Origin: a virus
Direction: 5' to 3' (one strand)
IMG/VR virus record: IMGVR_UViG_3300028423_001131
Span: 1-42,496 of that record
DNA length: 42,496 bases
Of the stretch, positions 27,792 to 35,430 are shown one piece after another. Both the position numbers and the translations under genes were made by a program. The notes under the pieces were generated by a model. That model worked only from the letters and a program-made list of their open reading frames with translations. It was not told where the DNA came from and searched no databases. Positions within the stretch are counted from its first letter, which is position 1, and every line of letters begins with the position of its first letter.

Positions 27792-29309
27792 ATGGCTTAC
27801 GTAATTAATAGATTTTCTGGAGCCCAACTTACAGCAGTAGAAGACGGCACAGTTGACCAGACCACAGATATCAAATTCATCGGAAAAAACTTCAGCGGAT
27901 ACGGTGAAGCACAAAATGAAAACTTTTTGTTTTTATTAGAAAATTTTTCCAGTCCTACTTCACCTACAAAACCACTGGATGGTCAGGTGTGGTACGACAG
28001 CGGAACAACCAAATTAAAATTTTATGACGGCGTAAGATGGAAAAATGCCGGCGGCGCCGAAGTATCGCCTACCCAACCGGCAGGACTTGGCGCAGGCGAC
28101 CTATGGTGGAGCACCACAGGAAATCAACTCTACGGAAGAACCTCTGACGGCGAATTTCTATTAATTGGTCCACAGGCAGCAGGCAATGGCGAAACACAGA
28201 TGCAAAGTGTTGACATCCTTGCTGTTGGCAATATTTCTAAATCTGTTATAATTGCTCTCATAAACAGTGAACCTGTGTATATCATCAGCAATGAAGAATT
28301 TACTCCTTTGTCAACCGAAAACCAGCCTGCAGACATACAGGATTACAATATACAAACAAATTTTCCTGTGATAAAAAAAGGAATAACACTGTCGGGCGCT
28401 GATTCCGACGGTGTCACAGTAGATGACAGCACAGCAGATACAGAAAGTGTTCTCTGGGGCACTGCTGCTGATTCTTTACTGCTGGGCGGTAGACCTGCTT
28501 CTGATTTTGCGCTTGCTGCACAGTTAAATTTTCTTGACGGTGGATTCACAGTTGGTGACAACGGCGGCGTGTATACAAATAAATTAAAAGTTGATATAAT
28601 TTCAGGGTCTAACAATGCTAGAATTTTCAACAATGTTGGAAACGAAATTCAACTTGGTTCCAGTGCAAATGGTGTATCTGCTGTACACATTGCCAGCGTA
28701 ATTAACTCTTCGGGTTCAGTGGGAATTGTACCAGGTATTGACAATGGATCGACTACTGTGGCGACATTGGGTACACAATCTCGTGCATGGCAAAATGTTT
28801 ACGCTAACACATTCACAGGCGATGCAACCAATGCATTGAAACTGGATTCCAAATCACCGTCTACAATCAGCACGCCCAACACGGTAGCTGTGCGAGACAC
28901 CAATGGTAATTTAACAGCAAATGTGTTCAACGGTACAGCAACCAAAGCAAGATATGCAGATTTGGCCGAAAAATATACCACATATACAGACTATACTGTG
29001 GGCACAGTAATGACAGTTTGCAGTCACAGAGATCACGAAACCTGTGCCTGCAATACAAATGACACTGCAATAGGTGTTATATCGGAAAACCCTGCGTATT
29101 TGATGAATTCAGAATCCAGTGGTCAAGCTATAGCACTAAAAGGAAGAGTTCCAGTGAGAATAACAGGGCCGATTAAAAAAGGTGAAAAGGTTTACACTGG
29201 GACAAATGGCACTGCTTCAGCAGGAGTAACCAGCAGTCTTGTAGGAATTGCGTTGGAATCCAGTGACGATTTAGAAGAAAAATTAATTGAATGCGTTCTA
29301 AAAGTATAA
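27792..29309 (+). CDS. Tail fibre protein 3 with ADLAEKY-type C-terminal domain and a Cys/His cluster
   Basis: A 505-residue fibre, third of the tandem paralogues. The N-terminal module repeats FIGKNFSGYGEAQNENFLFLLENFS, GQVWYDSGTTKLKFYDG and GDLWW. The C-terminal domain begins at RYADLAEKYTTYTDYTVGTVM and continues with IGVISENPAYLMNSESSGQAIALKGRVPVRITGPIKKGE (quoted here in pieces: ISENPAYLMN, ALKGRVPVRI), a fold common at fibre ends. Between the two lies C410-S-H412-R-D-H415-E-T-C418-A-C420, a dense cysteine/histidine cluster that could bind a metal. I do not recall this cluster as a usual family feature. The gene has its own late-type promoter. Confidence 0.83.
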   Translation: MAYVINRFSGAQLTAVEDGTVDQTTDIKFIGKNFSGYGEAQNENFLFLLENFSSPTSPTKPLDGQVWYDSGTTKLKFYDGVRWKNAGGAEVSPTQPAGLGAGDLWWSTTGNQLYGRTSDGEFLLIGPQAAGNGETQMQSVDILAVGNISKSVIIALINSEPVYIISNEEFTPLSTENQPADIQDYNIQTNFPVIKKGITLSGADSDGVTVDDSTADTESVLWGTAADSLLLGGRPASDFALAAQLNFLDGGFTVGDNGGVYTNKLKVDIISGSNNARIFNNVGNEIQLGSSANGVSAVHIASVINSSGSVGIVPGIDNGSTTVATLGTQSRAWQNVYANTFTGDATNALKLDSKSPSTISTPNTVAVRDTNGNLTANVFNGTATKARYADLAEKYTTYTDYTVGTVMTVCSHRDHETCACNTNDTAIGVISENPAYLMNSESSGQAIALKGRVPVRITGPIKKGEKVYTGTNGTASAGVTSSLVGIALESSDDLEEKLIECVLKV

Positions 29310-29312
29310 GTA
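29305..29312 (+). promoter_or_regulatory. Possible late-type promoter TATAAGTA
   Basis: TATAAGTA matches the T4 late -10 at seven of eight positions and ends 16 bases before the next ATG. It is a different variant from the repeated GATAAATA and overlaps the end of fibre 3, so support is weak. Confidence 0.3.
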
Positions 29313-29328
29313 ACAACAAGGACACATT

Positions 29329-30792
29329 ATGGCAAATCAAAATATCACAGCAGCAAAGTACAATTTCCTACAAGGCAGAATACAAAATATTCTAGGCGTT
29401 GGCAGCGGAACCAGTGGATACAATCAAAGTGTACAAAGCTATTCTGTGAACGTATCGGGTGACATTACTGCAACACACCTCAACAATTTGCATGTGGACA
29501 TGACCAAGGCTAGAGCACATCAAACCGGTGTCCAGCCAACAGAAATCAGTCAAGTGATAAAAGATTTGAATGTGGTTACCGACGACAATGACAGCTTTTT
29601 TGTATCAGACCAAGGTACACAGAGCAGTGATCCTGATGGAGACACAAAAAAGATTCAGGCATTTGAAGATTTAATGACACTGATTGAACAGGACAAATTT
29701 GTAATTGATTCTACTCAAGCAGGATTTAGCAGTGCTGGTGTTAACAGCAGCAGAACACAAATTTGGGGCGGCACTGCACTTCCACAGATCATTGTTCATG
29801 AATTCACAGTCAAGTTTGGCAATGAAAATCAACGTAGAGCTTTTTTCAACAGCGGCGGCGAAATAAGGCTGGAAGCATCAGTTATACACAATCTTTCACC
29901 CGGCGACAACAATTATGCTAAAACCAATGACTGGAGCAATATGTTGTCTGCTATGAAAACAATTAAATTTAATTATAATAGCACCGACAGCTTTGAATTA
30001 GGGTCATCGGATGGCAATGCCAGTCAACCAACCAACAACGGAACAGGCTCGGCAATTGGAAATTATCAACTCACTGGCAATTACCAAACTGTGTATACTA
30101 AAACTGGCAGTGGTTTATACGAAGACAACGAATATGTTGTCAAAGCCAAGGAAAATAACAGCAGAGAAATCAGTTTTAGAATAGAATTCATTGACGATGC
30201 CAATGGCGCAGGCAGCGCCGATGAAGCAGTGCAAGGTTCAACTGCCAGCCAAGTCAGTGTATTTCGTGCAGAAGGTATATATGTTGAAGTTCCGTATCCT
30301 GCCTTTCAAAATTTGAATACTTTAGATCAGGCAACAGTGTCTATACCAGACAGTTCAAATATCACCTGTATAAGCGTAATTGACGAATGTTCTAGATCAG
30401 AATCAGAAGTTAGAACTGACTGGCTTAATTTTAGAAATGGATATCCTAATAGACCATTTTATGCTTTACAACCAGGCGGATCGTCTAGAGGTTCGCTAAA
30501 AGAACCTGCAGAATATCAAAATGATTCCAATGCTTTTGGGCCTGTCCAAGTTAACAGGGACAACAACAACAGTGCAGATGCAAGCAATTGGTTTAATATT
30601 TGCAATTTAGGTTCGTTGCCTACTGGCAGTAGCATAGCACTCAGCATTGATAACAGCGGCAGTATGACAGACTCTACTGTACAAGCAAGCATAGATCTGT
30701 TATACTCGGATTGTGCATCAGCAAATATAAACATTAACAGATTATCCATGTCTGCAGAACGATGGATATTACCATTTGACAGAGATTTATAA
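29329..30792 (+). CDS. Fibre/adhesion structural protein ending in a partial vWA-like segment
   Basis: A 487-residue virion-type protein, paralogous to the next gene. The first 90 residues (ITAAKYNFLQGRIQNILGVG, HLNNLHVDMTKARAHQTG) are helical and probably an attachment module. The middle has SSRTQIWGG, RRAFFNSGGEIRLEAS and YEDNEYVVKAKEN, motifs shared with its neighbour. The last 60 residues read as the first strand and helix of a von Willebrand A domain: IALSIDNSGSM (D441-x-S-x-S) followed by a helix and a second strand. A full vWA domain needs about 120 more residues, so the MIDAS metal site cannot be complete. There is no internal stop or frameshift sign. A receptor-binding or fibre role is inferred. 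Confidence 0.75.
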   Translation: MANQNITAAKYNFLQGRIQNILGVGSGTSGYNQSVQSYSVNVSGDITATHLNNLHVDMTKARAHQTGVQPTEISQVIKDLNVVTDDNDSFFVSDQGTQSSDPDGDTKKIQAFEDLMTLIEQDKFVIDSTQAGFSSAGVNSSRTQIWGGTALPQIIVHEFTVKFGNENQRRAFFNSGGEIRLEASVIHNLSPGDNNYAKTNDWSNMLSAMKTIKFNYNSTDSFELGSSDGNASQPTNNGTGSAIGNYQLTGNYQTVYTKTGSGLYEDNEYVVKAKENNSREISFRIEFIDDANGAGSADEAVQGSTASQVSVFRAEGIYVEVPYPAFQNLNTLDQATVSIPDSSNITCISVIDECSRSESEVRTDWLNFRNGYPNRPFYALQPGGSSRGSLKEPAEYQNDSNAFGPVQVNRDNNNSADASNWFNICNLGSLPTGSSIALSIDNSGSMTDSTVQASIDLLYSDCASANININRLSMSAERWILPFDRDL

Positions 30793-30797
30793 ATTAC

Positions 30798-31865
30798 ATG
30801 GCTCAAAATGACCCAATAACAGCATTAGAATACAACAATGTTTTTAACTTGATCGACCCTATTGTTGGCAAGAATTCCAATGGATATGGCAGAACCATGC
30901 TGAGCAGCACAGTTACTGGCGGAAGTACCCTTGGAGTAAGTGACACAGTTACATCACAACAACAACTGGATCTGTTTATTGACCTACAATCGGCATATGT
31001 TCATCAAACTGGCACAGTGAGCAACAGTATATCCATAACAGATTTTGAACCTTCGTCACTGGTAGAATTCAGTGACATAAGCGGATTAGGAACAATAAGC
31101 ACAGATGTAGCCAATTTTAGTCCTAGTTTTTCTCAAGATTTCCCTTCAGGAAATTTTTTACAAGAACTTTTAGTAACCACTAGCGGCGTAGGTGTTACTA
31201 GTACACGATCATCCAGCTGGGGAACATCCACTGAGCCGAGGATAAATCACAGGATTACTATTACATGGCCCAGCGCTGACGACAGGAATTATTTTTTCAA
31301 CAGCGGCGGCCAGATAAGATTTGAAGCCAACCTCACAGGTGGAACCAGCAGCACAACTGACAGCAAAGACTGGGATTGGCAAAGAATTCTCGACAACATG
31401 GGACAAATACAATTTGGAAAAAGATACAGCGATGATGCCTGGAGAACTGTTAGCACAGGCACTGGCACAGGCAGTGTAAACACAACACTGAGCAATGACA
31501 GCACAGTATCTGGTGGATTTCTTGCAAACGCAACTAAGATTTTTTCACAGTTTGGCGGCGGCACCAGCGGCGGCAATACAGGAACAGTGCCTACCACTGA
31601 GATTTATTCAGACAACGAATATTTTATTCAAGCTGTAGAGCCTAACAGTTCTTCTCTTATTTTTGAAATTGTGTTTGATGATGGTGATACAGGCACTGGC
31701 GGACAGGTCGAAGGCGTTAACGATCCAGTTGATGAGCCAGTTACTGGCACAATTACCAGTTTTGTGCGCACTTTCACAGCAGACAGTGAGTTTACCATAG
31801 GCACTACAACCTATCCAGCAGTGAAATTGACTGCACCGCCTGGCACTATTAATAGCCAATTATAA
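30798..31865 (+). CDS. Fibre/adhesion structural protein, paralogue of the previous gene
   Basis: A 355-residue protein aligned by eye with the preceding one: YNNVFNLIDPIVGKNSNGYGRT at the N-terminus, LDLFIDLQSAYVHQTG, SSSWGTSTEPRINHRITI, RNYFFNSGGQIRFEAN and IYSDNEYFIQAVEPNSS. It lacks the vWA-like ending and instead finishes with TFTIGTTTYPAVKL-type beta sequence (actual: EFTIGTTTYPAVKL). It is rich in Ser, Thr and Gly, as expected for a fibre shaft. The ATG lies 5 bases after the previous stop. It is the last gene of the plus-strand late block, and the next gene starts from a sigma70-type promoter 12 bases beyond its stop. Confidence 0.75.
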   Translation: MAQNDPITALEYNNVFNLIDPIVGKNSNGYGRTMLSSTVTGGSTLGVSDTVTSQQQLDLFIDLQSAYVHQTGTVSNSISITDFEPSSLVEFSDISGLGTISTDVANFSPSFSQDFPSGNFLQELLVTTSGVGVTSTRSSSWGTSTEPRINHRITITWPSADDRNYFFNSGGQIRFEANLTGGTSSTTDSKDWDWQRILDNMGQIQFGKRYSDDAWRTVSTGTGTGSVNTTLSNDSTVSGGFLANATKIFSQFGGGTSGGNTGTVPTTEIYSDNEYFIQAVEPNSSSLIFEIVFDDGDTGTGGQVEGVNDPVDEPVTGTITSFVRTFTADSEFTIGTTTYPAVKLTAPPGTINSQL

Positions 31866-31876
31866 TCAAAAAAACA

Positions 31877-31905
31877 TTGACAGATTGACTTAGGCAATAT
31901 ATACT
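31877..31905 (+). promoter_or_regulatory. Sigma70-type promoter of the transferase/radical SAM operon
   Basis: TTGACA at 31877-31882, a 17-base spacer, and TATACT at 31900-31905, which is 11 of 12 consensus positions at ideal spacing. The expected start of transcription is near 31912, giving a leader of about 19 bases with AGGAGG at 31921-31926 just before the ATG. This differs from the late-type octamer used by the virion genes and implies early transcription by the host holoenzyme. Confidence 0.8.
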
Positions 31906-31918
31906 AAAAAATATTGCC
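31893..31918 (+). promoter_or_regulatory. Inverted repeat over the -10 and start site (possible operator)
   Basis: GGCAATAT at 31893-31900 is repeated inverted as ATATTGCC at 31911-31918, with a 10-base centre holding most of the -10. No U-tract follows, and the left arm would not be transcribed, so a DNA operator is likelier than a terminator or leader hairpin. Confidence 0.45.
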
Positions 31919-31930
31919 ATAGGAGGAATT

Positions 31931-32278
31931 ATGGACGAGAGATTAGAAAAAGCTCTTGATGTAAGCAATTACATGGTAGTACTGAATAATCAAAAAAGGC
32001 TGCTAAAAGAACAATACTATGAAAACACTGTGTATTATCACAACGGCGGCCAATTCACAATTACCAAAGAATTGATTAGTTTTTGCCAAAGCCTAATTGA
32101 TATGCATCAAACAGAAACAATTTTAATTGATGACAACGACATTCCTGTTGAAATTGAAGATTTAAAAACCTTTTCGCAGGAATTGTGTACTAACTATTTC
32201 GAAGCAGCAAACCGATATTTTGTTGAATATAATAAATTAAAGAAAAACAGAAGTGTTGAAAGTATAATGAATCTATGA
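31931..32278 (+). CDS. Conserved small phage protein, 115 aa
   Basis: A soluble, mostly helical 115-residue protein. It begins MDERLEKALDVSNYMVVLNNQKRLL and continues with YHNGGQFTITKELISFCQSLI, then an acidic IDDNDIPVEIEDLKTFSQEL and a Lys-rich end. I recognise it as resembling a small protein family conserved in marine T4-like phages, but no function is known to me. It is the first gene of the sigma70-driven operon and has the strongest ribosome site there (AGGAGG). Its stop overlaps the next ATG (ATGA), so it is coupled to the transferase genes. Confidence 0.72.
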   Translation: MDERLEKALDVSNYMVVLNNQKRLLKEQYYENTVYYHNGGQFTITKELISFCQSLIDMHQTETILIDDNDIPVEIEDLKTFSQELCTNYFEAANRYFVEYNKLKKNRSVESIMNL

Positions 32279-33111
32279 GCAAAGGTGTTTTACTTTTTGC
32301 ATTCAACAATGAAAGTGTAAACTATGTTAAACAAGCACACTTTTTAGCACAGAGAATCTCTAAAGTTCTCTGTCTACCCACCACAGTGATAACTGATGTG
32401 GATATTTCCACAAAGTATCCTCAGTACGCTGCAAGTTTTGACAATGTTGTCAACTGCAATGCCGAATCTTTGAGCAAAAAAAGATACAACGACGGCACAA
32501 TGCATAAGAGATATCTTAATTTTAAAAATCTTGGCAGAGAAAACAGCTTTGATCTTTCTCCGTACAACGAAACATTGGTATTAGATACTGATTTTATTGT
32601 TGCAAATGATTGTTTATTGCAGTGTTTTGAGCAAAACAAAAATCTTCTCATGTACAAAGATGCTGTTCATGTTGGAATGAATAAAAATCTAGACGAAATT
32701 GATAGAATCAGTGACACAGGTGTTGATTTTGTCTGGGCTACTGCAATTTTCTTTAGAAAAACCAAAGAGAATCGCGTATTTTTTGATCTTGTAAAGCATG
32801 TCAAAGAAAATTATTGGCATTATCGCAGCGTATTTCAGTTTAAAAGTCCAGTGTACCGCAACGATTTTGCTTTTAGTATTGCATTACACATTATAAATGG
32901 ATATCAACATGGTAATTTTGCAGGATCGCTACCAGGAAAAAAGTTTTTTGCCACAGACAAAGACATATTAATAGAAATAAAAGACAACAGATTTAAATTA
33001 CTGGTAGAAAAAACAGACCGTTTAGGGGAATACAATGCTGTGACAATACAAAACAGCAATGTGCATGTTATGAACAAGTTCAGTTTGGAGAGAGCAATTG
33101 ACCAACCCTAA
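32275..33111 (+). CDS. GT-A-like glycosyltransferase (GT8-like), DTD motif
   Basis: A 278-residue protein with a glycosyltransferase-A appearance. The N-terminus is a beta-strand start, GVLLFAFNNESVNYVKQA, followed by a strand ending VITDVD. The DxD-type metal motif is LVLDTDFIV (D104-T-D106), which in the family holds Mn or Mg and the nucleotide sugar. Later segments (VDFVWATAIFFRKTK, RNDFAFSIALHI) look like acceptor-binding parts. Such enzymes move a sugar from a nucleotide donor to a glycan, protein or small molecule; the acceptor is unknown. ATGA overlap joins it to the gene before, and the next gene is a paralogue overlapping its 3' end. Confidence 0.68.
   Translation: MSKGVLLFAFNNESVNYVKQAHFLAQRISKVLCLPTTVITDVDISTKYPQYAASFDNVVNCNAESLSKKRYNDGTMHKRYLNFKNLGRENSFDLSPYNETLVLDTDFIVANDCLLQCFEQNKNLLMYKDAVHVGMNKNLDEIDRISDTGVDFVWATAIFFRKTKENRVFFDLVKHVKENYWHYRSVFQFKSPVYRNDFAFSIALHIINGYQHGNFAGSLPGKKFFATDKDILIEIKDNRFKLLVEKTDRLGEYNAVTIQNSNVHVMNKFSLERAIDQP
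33087..33090 (+). promoter_or_regulatory. Ribosome site GGAG deciding a TTG start
   Basis: GGAG lies 7 bases before TTG at 33098, while the alternative ATG at 33119 has no ribosome site. The TTG start also keeps the N-terminal strand seen in the upstream paralogue. Confidence 0.55.
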
Positions 33112-33943
33112 TTTTACCATGCTTGCCCAGAATACCAGTGTGGATTATGTAAGGCAGGCCTGCGTTGCTGCAATGAGTATAAAGGCAACAAACAGCAATG
33201 CCAAAATCTGTTTAATTACCAATGATGCTGTGCCCGGCCGGTACATAGAACTGTTTGATCATATTGTGTCTATACCTTGGGGAGACCATGCAGCACACGA
33301 AGATTGGAAAGTCAGCAACAGGTGGAAAATCTACCATGCTACTCCGTTTAATCAAACCGCAGTAATAGACACAGATATGCTGGTGTTGCAGGATCTCACA
33401 GCTTGGTTTGACTTTCTTGACAACTATGATTTGTTTTATACCAGTTGTGTGTTTACATACCGAGGAGAAGTTGTTGACAACACATACTATAGAAGAGCAT
33501 TTGAACAATTCAATTTGCCAAATCTCTACAGCGGATTTCACTATTTCAAAAAAGGAGATCTGCCTCATGAATTTTATACATGGTTAGAAATGATTACAAA
33601 CAACTGGCAACAGTTTTACAAGCAGCACGCCGGAGGAAAAATTTATCAAAAAACATGCAGCATGGATCTCAGTGCAGCAATAACAGCAAAAATAATGAAT
33701 TGTGAATATCAAATAACAAATCAACGCGCAACATATCCTAGTTTTGTGCACATGAAGCCAAAAGTACAAAACTGGAACTACAATTTAAACAGCAGATGGC
33801 AAGATAAGATAGATCATTATCTTGATGAAAATCTCAATTTAATGATAGGCAACTATTTACAATCTGGTGTTTTCCATTACACTGAAAAAGACTTTTTATC
33901 CGAAAGGATTGAAAGCACATACTGTAATTTTTTAGGAATATGA
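33098..33943 (+). CDS. GT-A-like glycosyltransferase (GT8-like), DTD motif, TTG start
   Basis: A 281-residue paralogue of the preceding gene. The two share the N-terminal strand and helix (here FTMLAQNTSVDYVRQACVAA), an ICLITNDA strand, and the DxD motif AVIDTDMLVLQDL (D91-T-D93). The C-terminal half (LYSGFHYFKKGDLPHEF, CSMDLSAAITAKIMN) resembles the acceptor side of such enzymes. It starts at TTG, overlapping the previous gene by 14 bases, with GGAG ahead of it. The two tandem transferases may add successive sugars to one acceptor, or one may be the more specialised copy. Function beyond sugar transfer is not readable. Confidence 0.66.
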   Translation: MTNPNFTMLAQNTSVDYVRQACVAAMSIKATNSNAKICLITNDAVPGRYIELFDHIVSIPWGDHAAHEDWKVSNRWKIYHATPFNQTAVIDTDMLVLQDLTAWFDFLDNYDLFYTSCVFTYRGEVVDNTYYRRAFEQFNLPNLYSGFHYFKKGDLPHEFYTWLEMITNNWQQFYKQHAGGKIYQKTCSMDLSAAITAKIMNCEYQITNQRATYPSFVHMKPKVQNWNYNLNSRWQDKIDHYLDENLNLMIGNYLQSGVFHYTEKDFLSERIESTYCNFLGI

Positions 33944-33944
33944 C

Positions 33945-34508
33945 ATGTCAGTTTTCATGGGTGTAAACAATGATAGATTTGTTGTGTTCGACGACCAAGG
34001 CGACATACAGTCAATTGGCAGATACGAAGACGCAGCCTATAATAATTTAAAAGTGGATTTTGAACAAGTAAGGAACTTGGTCGAGGGCAGAGAATCGTTA
34101 TTCAACTTCAAAGTTGAGTATGATTTTATAGAAAAACGTTATGTTCTCAAGAACAAGCATGATCATGAACAAGATCAATTAAAAGAATCTTTTTTGTATG
34201 AAATACCCTATACCAAATCACAGACAGAAGTAAAAATCATAAAAGATAATGTAAATCAGGTATGGAAACTTTTGATAGATCCAAAAATACTCGAAGGTAT
34301 ACAAACAGGGTCGCTGCATGCAGATCCAAGGGATCAATACTACAGTGTAACAAGAAAATACAATGCCAACTTTTTGCATCGTGTTTTAAAATTCGACGAA
34401 ACTAGTGAAATACCGTTTGAGTATAATTTCGAATTTGACAATATACCTACAAGCGTTTACACTGTAAGGAAGTTTTCCACATATTCTATTGAGGTTATTG
34501 ATGAATAA
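33945..34508 (+). CDS. Hypothetical operon protein, 187 aa
   Basis: A 187-residue soluble protein that I do not recognise. It begins FMGVNNDRFVVFDDQGDIQSIG, a strand-turn-strand pattern, and is rich in charged and aromatic residues throughout. Later parts are VWKLLIDPKILEGIQTG and FEYNFEFDNIPTSVYTVRKF. No catalytic motif, signal peptide or membrane segment is visible. It starts one base after the previous stop and overlaps the next gene by 8 bases, so it belongs to the transferase/radical SAM operon and may be a partner or substrate protein. Confidence 0.65.
   Translation: MSVFMGVNNDRFVVFDDQGDIQSIGRYEDAAYNNLKVDFEQVRNLVEGRESLFNFKVEYDFIEKRYVLKNKHDHEQDQLKESFLYEIPYTKSQTEVKIIKDNVNQVWKLLIDPKILEGIQTGSLHADPRDQYYSVTRKYNANFLHRVLKFDETSEIPFEYNFEFDNIPTSVYTVRKFSTYSIEVIDE
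34491..34494 (+). promoter_or_regulatory. Ribosome site GAGG deciding the start at 34501
   Basis: GAGG lies 6 bases before ATG 34501, which overlaps the upstream stop. The longer frame from TTG 34489 has no comparable site. Confidence 0.5.
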
Positions 34509-35430
34509 ATTTAAAGTAATTGACTGCGATATCATATATCTAAGCTATGATGAACCCAATGCTGAACGCAATTATGCTGATTTGTGCAAAAAAGTACCTT
34601 GGGCAGAGCGCGTGCACGGTGTTAAGGGCAGCGATAGTGCACACAAAGCAGCAGCAAAACTCAGTAACACTGATAGATTTATAACAATCGACGGCGATAA
34701 TAGAATTCGCGATAACTTTCTCACACAGTCAATTGATTTTGACAAAGACATTGATCTCACAAACAAAGTAATCAGTTGGACAGCCAACAACACCATCAAC
34801 GGTCTGTCATACGGCAATGGTGGCATCAAGTGCTGGCCAAAAAAGCATGTGCTTGAAATGCGAACACATGAAAATGCAGATCCTAACAATCCGCATGCGC
34901 AGGTAGATTTTTGTTGGGACACAGAATATGTACAAATGAATGGCACATTCAGTGATATTTACAATAATGCTACTCCGCATCAAGCATGGCGTGCCGGCTT
35001 TAGAGAAGGTGTTAAAATGGCATTGGATAGAGGATTGCGTGTTACGCCGGAACAATTTTATACAAATCATTGGAAAAATCTACATCGTTTGTATATCTGG
35101 TTAATGGTAGGTGCAGATGTAGAGAACGGAAACTATGCAATCCACGGTGCAAGAGAAGGTTTGTACAAGACCATGTGCACAGATTGGGATTTTGTCAATG
35201 TTAGAGATTTTGATTGGCTAAACACATACTGGAATGAATCAAATATTCAACAGGATAGCCAGCTCGAATTACTGGAAAAAACCGAAGAACTTGGTGTAAG
35301 TTTGAGAATGCATTTGGATTTGCCTATTTCTATAAGCCCACTTGACAGCGAACAAAGTAATTTCTTCAAAACAGTGTATCAAAATCCAACAAGAGATAAC
35401 AGTAAAAAGTTTTTAGATAGAGAGCAATAA
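34501..35430 (+). CDS. Transferase-like protein with DGD motif (YDEPNAE/RVHGVKG family)
   Basis: A 309-residue protein. Its N-terminus reads IIYLSYDEPNAERNYADL, then WAERVHGVKGSDSAHKAAAKL, then DRFITIDGDNRI with D64-G-D66, a DxD-like metal site. This layout (start strand, conserved helix, DxD after about 60 residues) suggests a GT-A-like nucleotide-sugar enzyme. Further conserved-looking parts are GLSYGNGGIKCWPKKHV and HQAWRAGFREGVKMAL. The same module occurs as the last of three copies in the gene at 41099. No substrate can be named. The short start at ATG is preferred over an upstream TTG. TAATG overlap couples it to the radical SAM gene. Confidence 0.65.
   Translation: MNKFKVIDCDIIYLSYDEPNAERNYADLCKKVPWAERVHGVKGSDSAHKAAAKLSNTDRFITIDGDNRIRDNFLTQSIDFDKDIDLTNKVISWTANNTINGLSYGNGGIKCWPKKHVLEMRTHENADPNNPHAQVDFCWDTEYVQMNGTFSDIYNNATPHQAWRAGFREGVKMALDRGLRVTPEQFYTNHWKNLHRLYIWLMVGADVENGNYAIHGAREGLYKTMCTDWDFVNVRDFDWLNTYWNESNIQQDSQLELLEKTEELGVSLRMHLDLPISISPLDSEQSNFFKTVYQNPTRDNSKKFLDREQ

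Noticed and set aside
30610-30792. Complete integrin-type vWA domain in the 487-aa protein
   Set aside because: Only the first third of the fold is present, so a working MIDAS site within one chain cannot be claimed.
30788-30795. TATAAATT as a late promoter before the 355-aa gene
   Set aside because: It ends 2 bases before the ATG, leaving no room for a leader, and overlaps the end of the previous gene. No ribosome site would be transcribed.
31842-31857. GGC-TATTAATA-GCC hairpin as a terminator at the end of the late block
   Set aside because: The loop closes too tightly, one arm is bulged, the stem is AT-rich and the A-run after it is not a U-tract on this strand.
33119-33943. ATG at 33119 as the start of the second transferase
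   Set aside because: It lacks a ribosome site and would trim the N-terminal strand shared with the upstream paralogue. TTG 33098 with GGAG fits better.
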